In this document: positions 54,769-63,328 of the stretch, one piece after another | Numbering within the stretch: position 1 is the first letter of the stretch | Layout of the letters: each line of letters opens with the position of its first letter | Source of the DNA: Methyloversatilis universalis EHg5 | GTDB taxonomy: Bacteria > Pseudomonadota > Gammaproteobacteria > Burkholderiales > Rhodocyclaceae | Assembly: GCF_000378945.1 (NCBI RefSeq) | Contig: NZ_KB900539.1 | Coordinates: forward strand, 3,852,688-3,916,687 | Reading direction: 5' to 3' | Length of the DNA stretch: 64,000 nucleotides | Made by a program: the position numbers and the translations under genes | Notes under the pieces: model-generated | The model's input: only the letters and a program-made list of their open reading frames with translations | Told to the model about the DNA's origin: nothing | Databases searched by the model: none

Positions 54769-55266
54769 TCACCAGCTGCCGAGGTCCACGCCGAAGGTAA
54801 ACAGCACGCCGGCGGTGCCGAGCAGCGCCACCTGGGCGCTGTAGCGGTCGACCTGGTAGCCCAGCGCCGGAATGACCGCGAACGCGGTGCCTTTGTGGTT
54901 GAACGGAATCTTGTCCTCGTAGCGACCGGTATAGCCGAGCAGCGCGCCGGCGGTCACCTTCACGTACAGATTGGAGCTGATGCCGTCCAGATCCCAGCGC
55001 TTGCCGGCGTAGTAGTACTCGGTCGGCTGATCGAAGGAATTGCGCAGAAAGGACGCTCCGGCCAGCCAGCGCGACGGCGCCATGTATTCCAGACCGACCA
55101 TGGCGGGCGTGTTGTTGTGCTCGGGATCGCGGTCCCAGTGATGAACGTAGGGACCGAACTGCAGACTGAGCACATGGCCTTCGTCGGCCTGTGCCGGCAG
55201 CGCGCAGACGCACGCTGCGAGTGCCGCACAGCATGCGGCGATCGTTTTCTTCTGTTTGTTCATCAT
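54769..55266 (-). CDS. Putative outer-membrane beta-barrel protein
   Basis: A 165-aa exported protein with a signal peptide (1-27, cleavage after AQA) and alternating aromatic/hydrophobic strands ending in a C-terminal Trp ('FTFGVDLGSW'), as in small outer-membrane barrels. Features include 'LSLQFGPYVHHWDRDPEHNN' and 'VGLEYMAPSRWLAGASFLRN'. Similar proteins have been labelled PagP-like or glycerol-phosphate transporters without proof. Two start codons (55266, 55263) are possible. It follows the bufferin operon by 84 bp and could be part of its transcript. Confidence 0.7.
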   Translation of the reverse strand: MMNKQKKTIAACCAALAACVCALPAQADEGHVLSLQFGPYVHHWDRDPEHNNTPAMVGLEYMAPSRWLAGASFLRNSFDQPTEYYYAGKRWDLDGISSNLYVKVTAGALLGYTGRYEDKIPFNHKGTAFAVIPALGYQVDRYSAQVALLGTAGVLFTFGVDLGSW

Positions 55267-55350
55267 GGCTTGCCCGGGTTCAATGTCTGTCGGGCAGGCA
55301 TGCTGCCCGTCATGTTCCCCGGATGGCGGAGGGCTGTGTTGCCGGATGTT

Positions 55351-55815
55351 TCACCGGGCCATGCGCCGGGCAGCGATCAGGTGGTCGACCGACAGCGCTC
55401 CGGGCCCGAAGGCGAACAGCGCCAGCAGACCGGCACCCCAGGCGATGTGCGACTGCAGCGCGGCCGGGCAGTCGAAGCCGAACAGCGCCGGGTAGGACAG
55501 TACCGCCATCGCATTCACCACCGTCAGACCCAGCGCCGCGAAACGGCCGGCCAGGCCGAGCGCCAGCAGCGGCGGCAGCAGCAGTTCGCCGGCCGTGCCC
55601 ATGAACGCGGCAAGCGCCGGCGGCAACACGGGCACCGCGTACTCCTCGGTGAACAGATAGAGCGTGGTATCCCAGTCGGCGATCTTGGTCAGTCCGGAGC
55701 GGAAGAACACCGACGCGAGGTAAAGCCGCAGCGCGAGCAGCAGCAGCGGGCGCAGCAGGTCGGCCGCGCGCACCAGTGGCGCCGACAGGTCGTACAGACG
55801 GAACAGGGCGTTCAT
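55351..55815 (-). CDS. DoxX family membrane protein (bufferin operon)
   Basis: A 154-aa, four-TM DoxX-like protein with 'LYLASVFFRSGLTKIADWDT' and 'AAFMGTAGELLLPPLLALGL'. DoxX proteins are the usual last member of bufferin operons and may link the maturation to membrane redox. The ATG at 55815 overlaps the previous stop (TGATG), indicating translational coupling; a GTG one codon earlier is also possible. Confidence 0.9.
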   Translation of the reverse strand: MNALFRLYDLSAPLVRAADLLRPLLLLALRLYLASVFFRSGLTKIADWDTTLYLFTEEYAVPVLPPALAAFMGTAGELLLPPLLALGLAGRFAALGLTVVNAMAVLSYPALFGFDCPAALQSHIAWGAGLLALFAFGPGALSVDHLIAARRMAR

Positions 55816-56597
55816 CACAAATCCTCCTCAAGGTCGATCGAATGCAGCCAGCCAGCGTCCAGCGCCTGGGCGAAGGCCGGACCCGGATCGAATGCGGGGT
55901 CGACGGCACAGGCGGTCGCCCACGCTCCGGCAACGGATGTGCGCCCGTACAGCGCCTGCCACAGCGCGCACGCCGCCGGCGCCAGTGCGGCCACCCGTAC
56001 CCGCCAGCCCTCGCGCCACACCACTGCGCACTGGGCCTGTGTCAGATCGATGCCGGCCAGCGCATCGGCTTCTTCGGTATGGCGCAACCAGATGTCGGCC
56101 ACCGGCCATCCGCTCGACATCAGCGCGAAGCCGGGCACGAAGCGCAGACGCGCCCGTGCCAGCGCATCCGCATCGAGACCGGCCAACAGCCGGCCGTCGG
56201 CCGGCTCGGCGTCCGCAGCGGTGGACGCCTGATGGATAGCCCACTCCAGACGCGCGACGTCAGGCAGATAAGGCAGCGCGCGTATCGGCTCGAAGCCATC
56301 GAGGAAGGCCGGAAAGCCGGCGCCGTAGCGGTTCAGGTCGCCCTCGGTGGACGGACTGCTGTCGCGAAAGCGGCGGGCCAGCGCATCGAAAAAATCATCG
56401 CCGGTGATCTGCGCGCACACCGGGAATGCCAGACGCACCGCGGCGATCGCGTTGGCCACCGCCGTAGCGCGATAGACCGACAGCAGCGCCCGGTTGCGCG
56501 CCGGGTCGCCGGCCAGCAGCGGCAGCGCGTCCGCCTCGCCGGCGGCGTCGGTCAGTGCGGCGCCGAAGCGCCGCTGCACCTCACGCAGCGCGGACAT
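55815..56597 (-). CDS. DUF2063 partner of the MNIO enzyme (BufC-like)
   Basis: A 260-aa protein with the N-terminal DUF2063 domain ('LSVYRATAVANAIAAVRLAF' and 'YLPDVARLEWAIHQA'), the typical partner encoded after DUF692 enzymes. In studied RiPP systems it presents the precursor peptide to the MNIO enzyme. The start MSALREVQRRF (56597) overlaps the maturase end by 17 nt. The older name 'DNA-binding domain' for this family is not supported by function. Confidence 0.9.
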   Translation of the reverse strand: MSALREVQRRFGAALTDAAGEADALPLLAGDPARNRALLSVYRATAVANAIAAVRLAFPVCAQITGDDFFDALARRFRDSSPSTEGDLNRYGAGFPAFLDGFEPIRALPYLPDVARLEWAIHQASTAADAEPADGRLLAGLDADALARARLRFVPGFALMSSGWPVADIWLRHTEEADALAGIDLTQAQCAVVWREGWRVRVAALAPAACALWQALYGRTSVAGAWATACAVDPAFDPGPAFAQALDAGWLHSIDLEEDL

Positions 56598-57423
56598 GGC
56601 CCGCCTCCCGCGCAGCCACACGGCCGGCATCGCCGGCGCGAGTGGCCTCATCCAGCAACAGGTCGAGCGACGGCAGATCGGTGTCCCACTCGACCAGCAC
56701 CGGCGCGCGCACGCCGGCTGCACGCACCGCGCGCAGCAGGGCCCACACCGCGTCGCACACCCGGCTGCCATGGGTGTCGATCAGCCCGTATTCAGTCTGC
56801 GCGTGGCCGGCGACATGGATTTCGCCGACCGCATGCATCGGCAGCCGGGCCAGCGCATCGAAGGCGTCCTCGCCGAAATTGCAGGCATTGACGTACAGAT
56901 TGTTCAGATCCAGCAGCAGGCCGCAGCCGGTCAGGCACACCAGTTCAGACAGGAAATCGGCTTCGCTCATTTCGCTGTCGCGAAAGCGTACGTAGGCCGA
57001 AAGGTTCTCGACCAGCAGCGGCCGCTTCAGCCTGTCCTGCACCGCCGACACCCGCGCCGCGACCAGAGACAGCGCCTCGGCGGTATAGGGAAAGGGCAGC
57101 AGGTCGTTGAAATGGCGCCCGTCGATGCGTCCCCAGCACAGATGTTCCGACACCCGGGCCGGGTCGATCCGTTCGACCAGCGCAGCCAGCCGGTCGACAT
57201 GAGCGGCATCGCCCCCGTCGGCCGACGCCAGCGCCAGGCCGACGCCATGCAGGCTGACCGGGTAGTGCGCGCGCGCGCGTTCGAGCACGCCGAGCGAGGC
57301 GCCGCCCGCGTGAAAGAAGTTCTCGCTGTGCACCTCGACGAAACCGAGCGGCGGACGTTCGGCCAGCAGCTGCGCATAGTGCGGCTGGCGCAGGCCGATG
57401 CCGGTGGCCAGGTCGAGGTTCAT
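56581..57423 (-). CDS. MNIO (DUF692) bufferin maturation enzyme
   Basis: A 280-aa TIM-barrel multinuclear non-haem iron oxidative enzyme. Metal-ligand blocks typical of DUF692 are present: 'FVEVHSENFF', 'VSLHGVGLALAS', 'SEHLCWGRIDGRHFNDLLP', 'LLVENLSAYVRF', 'LLDLNNLYVNACNFG' and 'EIHVAGHAQTEYGLIDTHGS'. Such enzymes modify cysteines of the precursor into copper-binding heterocycles (known for bufferins). The start MNLDLATGIGLR (57423) lies 17 nt after the precursor gene. It overlaps the partner gene. Confidence 0.95.
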   Translation of the reverse strand: MNLDLATGIGLRQPHYAQLLAERPPLGFVEVHSENFFHAGGASLGVLERARAHYPVSLHGVGLALASADGGDAAHVDRLAALVERIDPARVSEHLCWGRIDGRHFNDLLPFPYTAEALSLVAARVSAVQDRLKRPLLVENLSAYVRFRDSEMSEADFLSELVCLTGCGLLLDLNNLYVNACNFGEDAFDALARLPMHAVGEIHVAGHAQTEYGLIDTHGSRVCDAVWALLRAVRAAGVRAPVLVEWDTDLPSLDLLLDEATRAGDAGRVAAREAGHVRAA

Positions 57424-57440
57424 CTCGCGAGCCCTGCCGT

Positions 57441-57707
57441 TCAGCGGCCGGGGGCCGCCATCTTGCCGCCCATCTTTTCGCAGGTGCCAGCCGGCACGAG
57501 CTTCCATTCATTCGGATCGTTGTCGGCCTTGGCCTGGCCGGCGCAGCTGTGGCTGCCGTTGGCGGTTGCGCAGTCGTTGGCGCCTTTTTTCGCGACGCCA
57601 AAACACTTCTCCTTGGCGGCCTTGTCTTCGGCCAGCACCGGATTGGCGACCACGCCGAGGGCCAGGACGGAAGCGAGGGCAGCGTGCAGCGCGACGGATT
57701 TGTTCAT
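57441..57707 (-). CDS. Bufferin-type RiPP precursor (DUF2282)
   Basis: An 88-aa precursor with a Sec signal peptide (1-26, cleavage after VLA) and a core with four cysteines: C35 and C46 in '[13 protein letters not shown]', C55 in 'HSCAG' and C76 in '[10 protein letters not shown]'. This is the classical BufA1 pattern. The cysteines are expected to be modified by the MNIO enzyme downstream, giving an exported copper-binding peptide. The ribosome site 'aaggag' precedes the start. It is the first gene of the operon. Confidence 0.95.
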   Translation of the reverse strand: MNKSVALHAALASVLALGVVANPVLAEDKAAKEKCFGVAKKGANDCATANGSHSCAGQAKADNDPNEWKLVPAGTCEKMGGKMAAPGR

Positions 57708-57765
57708 CTGGAAACTCCTTGAGTCGTGAAGGGAAAACCCTGAGGCCAGGGGACATGCACCGCAG

Positions 57766-57793
57766 TAGACCGGCAGGGCGGTGATTCCTTACA
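57766..57793 (-). promoter_or_regulatory. ECF-sigma type promoter candidate of the bufferin operon
   Basis: On the minus strand the sequence tgtaaggaat, about 13-16 nt spacer, then gtcta lies about 50 nt upstream of the precursor start. GGAAT/GTCTA-type pairs are seen at ECF promoters, and related sigma factors control bufferin operons in Caulobacter. The spacing is somewhat short, so this is a candidate only. Confidence 0.5.
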
Positions 57794-57801
57794 GCGCCCG
57801 C

Positions 57802-58692
57802 TCACCACAGCCAGGCCGCGCCGCGCACGCCGGACGAATCGCCGTGAAGCGGCGGCCGCAGCCGGGTGGCGATGGCGTCGGAAAACACGTGCGGCACCCA
57901 GCGCAGCGGGACGTTGCGGTACAGGCGGTCGAGCGATGACAAACCGCCACCGAGCACGATCACGTCCGGATCGAGCAGATTGATCACGCCGGCCAGCGCG
58001 CGCGCCAGCCGGGTTTCGTAGCGCACCAGCGTTGCTTCGCAGGCGGCGTCGCCAGCCACGGCACGACCGACGATGGCTTCGGGCGTGACCGCCTCGCCCG
58101 CGACGCGCAGGTGATCGGCTGCCAGCGCCGGGCCGGACAGCCAGGTTTCGACGCAACCGCGGCGGCCGCAGTAGCAGGCTGGCGCCACACCCGCGCTGTC
58201 CTCGCCCGGTGGCAGCGGGTTGTGGCCCCACTCGCCGGCGATGCCGTTGGCGCCGTTCAGCACCTGACCCTTCACCACCACACCGCCGCCGACACCAGTG
58301 CCGAGGATGACGCCGAACACCACCGCGCCCCCCTGCCCGGCGCCATCTACCGCTTCGGACAGCGCGAAGCAGTTGGCGTCGTTCGCCATGCGGATTTCGC
58401 GGCCCAGTGCCGCCTCAAGATCCTGCTTCAGGGGCTGGCCGTTCAGGCAGGTGGAATTGGCATTGCGCATCCGGCCATCGACCGGCGACCGCGAACCGGG
58501 CGTGCCGATGCCGACCGACGCACGCGTTCCCAGCTCCGCCTCGGCCTGCGCCACCATGGCCGCGATCTGCGCCACGGTGCCCGGATAATCGCCAGCCGGT
58601 GTCGGCGCACGACGGCGCAGCCGCACCGTGCCGTCGTCGGCCAGCGCGATCAGTTCGATCTTGGTGCCGCCGAGATCCACGCCTATGCGCAT
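57802..58692 (-). CDS. ROK family sugar kinase
   Basis: A 296-aa ROK kinase. N-terminal ATP motif 'MRIGVDLGGTKIELIALAD', sugar-binding 'NDANCFALSEAVDGAG' with the catalytic Asp, 'GVILGTGVGGGVVVKGQVLN' and the zinc cluster 'CYCGRRGCVETWLSGPAL' are intact. Glucose, fructose or N-acetylglucosamine are possible substrates ('GEWGHNPLP' resembles NagK/Mak). The start at 58692 gives the family start; the longer frame is noise. It ends just before the bufferin promoter candidate. Confidence 0.92.
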   Translation of the reverse strand: MRIGVDLGGTKIELIALADDGTVRLRRRAPTPAGDYPGTVAQIAAMVAQAEAELGTRASVGIGTPGSRSPVDGRMRNANSTCLNGQPLKQDLEAALGREIRMANDANCFALSEAVDGAGQGGAVVFGVILGTGVGGGVVVKGQVLNGANGIAGEWGHNPLPPGEDSAGVAPACYCGRRGCVETWLSGPALAADHLRVAGEAVTPEAIVGRAVAGDAACEATLVRYETRLARALAGVINLLDPDVIVLGGGLSSLDRLYRNVPLRWVPHVFSDAIATRLRPPLHGDSSGVRGAAWLW

Positions 58693-58752
58693 GGCGCACC
58701 CCACCGCTTCCGCGCGACAATGCGCCGCATTCCCTTCCGTCTTCCGCACGCC

Positions 58753-59088
58753 ATGATCGTCACCTTCAAGTCACGCGCCACCGCCGACACCCTGATGTTC
58801 GGCGACAACGCCCGCCAGCTGCTTGCACTGATGGGCAAGCCTTTCGAGCCGCAGGGGATTATCACGCCTGAACAGCTGCCGGCTGCGCTTGACGCGCTCA
58901 AACGGGCGGCTGAAGACAGCCGGGTGGCGCAGCGCGCGCAACCGGACGACGACGCCGACACCGAAGACCGCCCGCCGGCGATGGTGATGCCGGTGTCACT
59001 GGCCCAGCGCGCGGTACCGCTGATCGAACAGATGGAGCGCTCGCTGCGCGCCAACCAGCCGGTCACCTGGGAAAGTCAGGGGCAGTAA
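58753..59088 (+). CDS. DUF1840 family protein
   Basis: A 111-aa cytoplasmic protein of the DUF1840 family found mostly in betaproteobacteria: 'IVTFKSRATADTLMFGDNAR', 'GKPFEPQGIITPEQLPAAL' and 'SLAQRAVPLIEQMERSL'. The function is unknown; the length is typical. It is divergent from the ROK kinase gene and the start codon is ATG at 58753. Confidence 0.9.
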   Translation: MIVTFKSRATADTLMFGDNARQLLALMGKPFEPQGIITPEQLPAALDALKRAAEDSRVAQRAQPDDDADTEDRPPAMVMPVSLAQRAVPLIEQMERSLRANQPVTWESQGQ

Positions 59089-59183
59089 GCCGGAGCCACC
59101 TGCACCAGGCCGGCATTCAAGCGGCGGCGGCACCGGCCGTATACCCGGCTCATGTGCGCCTGCGGGCGCTTCCCGGTAACGCC

Positions 59184-59570
59184 ATGACCGCCTCCGCTAC
59201 ACCGCTCACATTCGATGCCGCGTCGGCACCGGTTTTCGATCGCGCCCGGCTGGAAGAGCTGAAATCCATGCTCGGGTCGGCGCTGGCCGAGGTGCTGCGC
59301 GCCTGGCTGGTCGACGTACCGGCGCTGATCGCCGCATTGCAGGCCGCCTGCGACCGTTGCGACGCGGCACAGGCCATCATCACCGCGCACGCACTGAAAG
59401 GCAGCTGCAGCAATGTGGGGGCACTCCGCCTGCAGGCGCTGGCACGCGATATCGAGCACCGGTTGCGCGATCAGCCCTCCGACTGCAGCGCAGCATCGAT
59501 TGCACTGGCGCAGTTGCATGCCGAGTACGAGAATGCCGCCGGTTTCATTCGCACACGACTGGATCGATGA
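59184..59570 (+). CDS. Hpt domain protein
   Basis: A 128-aa stand-alone histidine phosphotransfer domain. The phospho-His is in 'IITAHALKGSCSNVGALRLQ', with the expected HxLKGS pattern. Such proteins relay phosphate between hybrid kinases and response regulators. The start at 59184 was chosen over 59154. No kinase or regulator gene lies next to it; the closest regulator in the window is the orphan at 43.5-44.2 kb. Its stop overlaps the next gene's start (ATGA). Confidence 0.88.
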   Translation: MTASATPLTFDAASAPVFDRARLEELKSMLGSALAEVLRAWLVDVPALIAALQAACDRCDAAQAIITAHALKGSCSNVGALRLQALARDIEHRLRDQPSDCSAASIALAQLHAEYENAAGFIRTRLDR

Positions 59571-59749
59571 CCGAACTGCTGCTGGACGACCCGGCGCCCG
59601 TCGCGCCCGACATGCCCTCCGAATCCGAATGCTGCGAATCCGGCTGCGAACGCTGCGTCTGGACCGTGTATCAGGAAAGCAAGCTGGAATACGAGCGGCT
59701 GTACGCCGCCTGGCTGGAACGCCATCCGGACGCCCGGCCGAAGATCTGA
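59567..59749 (+). CDS. Oxidoreductase-like domain protein (60 aa)
   Basis: A 60-aa protein made of one oxidoreductase-like N-terminal domain (PF09791 type): 'ECCESGCERCVWTVYQESKL' with four cysteines, followed by 'YERLYAAWLERHPDA'. The cysteines may bind a metal. It starts in a 4-nt overlap with the Hpt gene, so it is translated with it. In eukaryotes the domain occurs in mitochondrial proteins; a bacterial role is not known. Confidence 0.85.
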   Translation: MTELLLDDPAPVAPDMPSESECCESGCERCVWTVYQESKLEYERLYAAWLERHPDARPKI

Positions 59750-59753
59750 CCCC

Positions 59754-59797
59754 ATGAAAAAGCCCCGCAGCCGCCCGAACGGACGCGCTGCGGGGCT
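59754..59797 (-). terminator. Rho-independent terminator of the P-II/efflux operon
   Basis: agccccgcagc (59761-59771) pairs with gctgcggggct (59787-59797); on the minus strand the stem is followed by TTTT (59757-59760). It ends the efflux operon after the P-II-like gene and may also end the convergent short gene. Confidence 0.85.
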
Positions 59798-59820
59798 GCA
59801 GGGACGATGCGTCGCCGGCC

Positions 59821-60159
59821 TCAGCCGTGCGGCGAACCCACCGTCGTCTTGTTGATGAACACCGCCCGGTCCACCGGCACCACCCACACCAGACCGTCGC
59901 CGGTCTGGCCGGTGCAGGCCACGTTGATGATGCGGCGGACAATTTCGTCCACCAGTTCGTCCGGCGACACGATTTCGATGCGCACCTTGGCCGAATAGTC
60001 GGTCAGCTCTTCCTTGATGTTGTGCGGCGCGTGCGTGCTCGGTGCGCCAAAGCCCTCGACCTTGGCGACGCTCATGCCGGGAAAGCCCTGCATTTCGCGC
60101 AGCACGGTGCGCAGCTTGGGCAGCTTGTTGGGCCGGATGATGGCGCGGATTTCCTTCAT
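59821..60159 (-). CDS. P-II family protein linked to metal efflux (PII-NG type)
   Basis: A 112-aa P-II-fold protein: 'MKEIRAIIRPNKLPKLRTVL' at the start and 'DELVDEIVRRIINVACTGQTGDGLVWV' region with the nucleotide-binding 'TGQTGDG' near the end. The T-loop is short and differs from GlnB/GlnK ('LTDYSAKVRIEIV'), lacking the uridylylated Tyr motif. P-II proteins of this subgroup are known to be encoded with CusA/CzcA efflux pumps. It follows the pump gene by 28 nt, so it probably senses or gates metal export. Confidence 0.92.
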   Translation of the reverse strand: MKEIRAIIRPNKLPKLRTVLREMQGFPGMSVAKVEGFGAPSTHAPHNIKEELTDYSAKVRIEIVSPDELVDEIVRRIINVACTGQTGDGLVWVVPVDRAVFINKTTVGSPHG

Positions 60160-60187
60160 GACGTGATCTCCAGTAACTCTTGGGCGC

Positions 60188-63100
60188 TCAGGCCTCGAAC
60201 GGCTTGTCGTCGAACCAGGTGTACAGCGCCGGTACCACCACCAGCGTCAGCAGCGTGCAGGTGATCAGACCGCCGATCACCACGATGGCCAGCGGCCTCT
60301 GCACCTCCGAACCCGGACCGGTCGCGAACAGGAAGGGCACCAGGCCCAGCAGCGCCACGGTGGCGGTCATCATGACCGGGCGGAAACGCATCTTGGCGCC
60401 CTGCACCACTGCCTGCATCAGCTCCATGCCCTCGTTGCGCAGGCCGCGGATGTAGGACACCAGCACCACACCATTCAGCGTGGCGATACCCCACAGCGCG
60501 ATGAAGCCCACCGACGCCGGCACCGACAGATATTCGCCGCTGATGAACAGGCCGATCACGCCGCCGATGGACGCGAACGGCAGCACCGTGATGATGAGCG
60601 TGGCGAAGCGCAGTGAGCCGAACAGCAGGAAGAGCAGGAAGAAAATGGCTGCCACGGTGATCGGCACGATGACCGACAGGTGGCCGAGCGCGCGCTCCAT
60701 GTTCTGGAACTGGCCGCCCCACTCGAAGTAGTAGGCCTCGGGCAGCTGCACCTGGGCCTTCACCTTCTGCTGCAGTTCGGCCACGAAGCCACCGAGGTCG
60801 CGATTGGCCACGTTGATGCCGATCACGATGCGACGCTTGCCGGTTTCGCGCGAAATCTGCGCCGGCCCGTCGCGCACATCGATGGTGGCCAGACTGGACA
60901 GCGGAATGCCGGCGCCATCCGAGGTCGGCACCAGCATGTTGCGGATGGACTCGATATTGTCGCGGAAGCGTTCCGGCAGACGCACCACCGCGGCAAAACG
61001 GCGCTCGCCCTCGAACACGTCGGTCACGTGGCGACCGCCGATCGCGGCTTCGATCAGGTCGTTCACGTCGCCCACGTTCAGGCCGTAGCGCGCGATGGTC
61101 GGGCGGTCGATCTCCACCGTCAGGTACTGCTGGCCGGTCACCCGCTCGATCTTGATTTCGCTCGCGCCGGGCACCGCGCGCGCAACCCGCGCGATCTCGT
61201 CCGCCTTGGCTTTCAGCAGATCGAGGTCGTCGCCGAAAATCTTCACCGCAACGTCGGCACGCACCCCGGTCACCATTTCATCGACGCGGTCGGAAATCGG
61301 CTGCGCCATGATGATGTTCACGCCGGGCAGGGCGTTCAGCTTCTCGCGCATCGCCTCCTGAATGGTTTCCTGCGTCCAGCCCTCCGGCCATTCGTCGCGC
61401 GGTTTCAGCGAAACGATGGGCGTGGACTCGTTCTGCGACTGCGGGTCAGCCGGCGACTCGCCGCGACCGACACCGGACACCGCAGACTTCACGCCCGGCA
61501 CTTCCATCACCAGTCGCATCGCCTCGCGTTCCATGCGCAGCGATTCGGCCAGCGAAATGTTGGGCACGCGGTCCATCGCCGGCACCACCGACCCTTCCTT
61601 CATTTCCGGAATGAAGGCGGTACCGAGCAGCGGCAGCAGCATGATGGCGCCGACGAAGGCAGCGACCGCGAGCAGCACCGTTTTCTTGGTGTTGCGCACC
61701 GCCCATTCAAGCATCGGCACGTAGGGCTTCTTCAGCATGCGGATGAGCCAGGTGTCGTGGTCGGCACCGCCCTTGAGCAGATAGCTGGACAGCACCGGCG
61801 TCAGCGTGAGCGACAGCACCAGCGACACGAACAGCGCGATGGCGATGGTGTAGGCCAGCGGCGCGAACATCTTGCCTTCCATGCCCTGCAGCGTCATCAG
61901 CGGCAGGAACACCAGAATGATGATGCCGATGCCGAAAATGACCGGCGTGGCCACTTCCATCACTGCGGACAGAATGACGCGGATGCGGCTTTCGCCTTCT
62001 TCCTTCGCGTGGCCGAGGCGTTCGAAGGCGTTCTCGACCACCACTACCGAACCGTCCACCATCAGACCGATGGCGATCGCCAGACCCCCCAGCGACATCA
62101 GGTTGGCCGACAGTCCCAACTGGTTCATCGCCATGAAGGTGACCAGCGGCGTCACCACCAGCGTGGCGATCACGATGACCGAGGATCGAAGGTCGCCGAG
62201 GAACAGGTAGAGCACGATGACGACGAAGATGACACCTTCGATCAGCACCTTGATCACGGTGGCCAGCGCCGCGTCGACCAGTTCGGAACGGTCGTAGTAG
62301 GCCTCGATCTTCAGGCCGCCGGGCAGCATGTTGTTGTCGTTGATTTCGGCCACTTTCTTCTTGATGTCCGAAACCACCGCCTTGGCATTGCCGCCGGCCA
62401 TCATCATGACCACGCCGCCGACTGCCTCGGTGCTGCCGTTCTTCACCACCGCACCGACCCGCACCGCGTGGCCGAAGGCCACTTCGGCCACGTCACGGAT
62501 GAATACCGGCGTGCCGTCGACCTCCTTCACCACGATGAGGCGGATGTCGTCCAGGTTCTTCACCAGACCGACGCCGCGTATCAGGTACTGCTCGGCGTTC
62601 TGCGGCAGCACGCCGCCGCCCGCATTGGCGTTGTTGCGCGCCAGCGCCTCGTACACGTCCTTCACCGTCAGGTGGTAGTGGCGCAGGCGGTCCGGATTGA
62701 CCAGCACCTTGTACTGCTTCTGGTAACCGCCCTGCGAGTTGATTTCGGCGACGCCGGTGGTCGAACGCAGCAGCGGGCGCACCACCCAGTCCTGCACGGT
62801 GCGGCGCTCGGTCAGCTCCTGCTGGGTCAGTTCGCGCTCGCCGTCATCCGGCCGCACCAGCGTGTACTGGTAGACCTCGCCCAGGCCGGTGGACACCGGC
62901 CCCAGCACCGGCACCACGCCCTGCGGCATGCGGTCGCGCACTTCGAGCAGACGCTCCATCACCAGCTGGCGCGCGAAATAGACGTCGGTCTTGTCGGTGA
63001 ACACCAGCGTGATCAGCGACAGGCCCGGCTTGTTCAGCGAACGCATCTCGACCAGCCCGGGCAGGCCGGTCATGCCGATCTCGACCGGCACCGTGATGAA

Positions 63101-63289
63101 GCGCTCCACCTCTTCCGGCGAACGGCCGGTGGCGTCGGTGGCGATCTGCACCTGAACGTTGGTCACGTCGGGGAAGGCATCCACCGACAGCTTGCGCGCC
63201 GCGTCCAGGCCGAAGGCCAGCAGACACAGCGCGACGACGACGAGGACGAGGCGCTGCTTGAGCGCCCCGCGCACGAGGGATTCAATCAT
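60188..63289 (-). CDS. Heavy-metal efflux RND permease, CusA/CzcA family
   Basis: A 1033-aa inner-membrane RND pump with 12 TM segments and two large periplasmic loops. Family landmarks are 'AFPDVTNVQVQIATDATGRS', 'ALARNNANAGGGVLPQNAEQ', the TM4 motif 'LAIAIGLMVDGSVVVVENAF' and 'GKMFAPLAYTIAIALFVSL'. The TM4 motif lacks the DFG of CzcA-type (Co/Zn/Cd) pumps and is nearer to CusA-like members; the metal cannot be fixed from sequence. The order is adaptor, pump, P-II-like protein, with a 39-nt gap to the adaptor. Confidence 0.95.
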   Translation of the reverse strand: MIESLVRGALKQRLVLVVVALCLLAFGLDAARKLSVDAFPDVTNVQVQIATDATGRSPEEVERFITVPVEIGMTGLPGLVEMRSLNKPGLSLITLVFTDKTDVYFARQLVMERLLEVRDRMPQGVVPVLGPVSTGLGEVYQYTLVRPDDGERELTQQELTERRTVQDWVVRPLLRSTTGVAEINSQGGYQKQYKVLVNPDRLRHYHLTVKDVYEALARNNANAGGGVLPQNAEQYLIRGVGLVKNLDDIRLIVVKEVDGTPVFIRDVAEVAFGHAVRVGAVVKNGSTEAVGGVVMMMAGGNAKAVVSDIKKKVAEINDNNMLPGGLKIEAYYDRSELVDAALATVIKVLIEGVIFVVIVLYLFLGDLRSSVIVIATLVVTPLVTFMAMNQLGLSANLMSLGGLAIAIGLMVDGSVVVVENAFERLGHAKEEGESRIRVILSAVMEVATPVIFGIGIIILVFLPLMTLQGMEGKMFAPLAYTIAIALFVSLVLSLTLTPVLSSYLLKGGADHDTWLIRMLKKPYVPMLEWAVRNTKKTVLLAVAAFVGAIMLLPLLGTAFIPEMKEGSVVPAMDRVPNISLAESLRMEREAMRLVMEVPGVKSAVSGVGRGESPADPQSQNESTPIVSLKPRDEWPEGWTQETIQEAMREKLNALPGVNIIMAQPISDRVDEMVTGVRADVAVKIFGDDLDLLKAKADEIARVARAVPGASEIKIERVTGQQYLTVEIDRPTIARYGLNVGDVNDLIEAAIGGRHVTDVFEGERRFAAVVRLPERFRDNIESIRNMLVPTSDGAGIPLSSLATIDVRDGPAQISRETGKRRIVIGINVANRDLGGFVAELQQKVKAQVQLPEAYYFEWGGQFQNMERALGHLSVIVPITVAAIFFLLFLLFGSLRFATLIITVLPFASIGGVIGLFISGEYLSVPASVGFIALWGIATLNGVVLVSYIRGLRNEGMELMQAVVQGAKMRFRPVMMTATVALLGLVPFLFATGPGSEVQRPLAIVVIGGLITCTLLTLVVVPALYTWFDDKPFEA

Positions 63290-63328
63290 GGCGGCTCCAG
63301 TTCATCCGTTGGGCAAGGGCGAGGGCAC

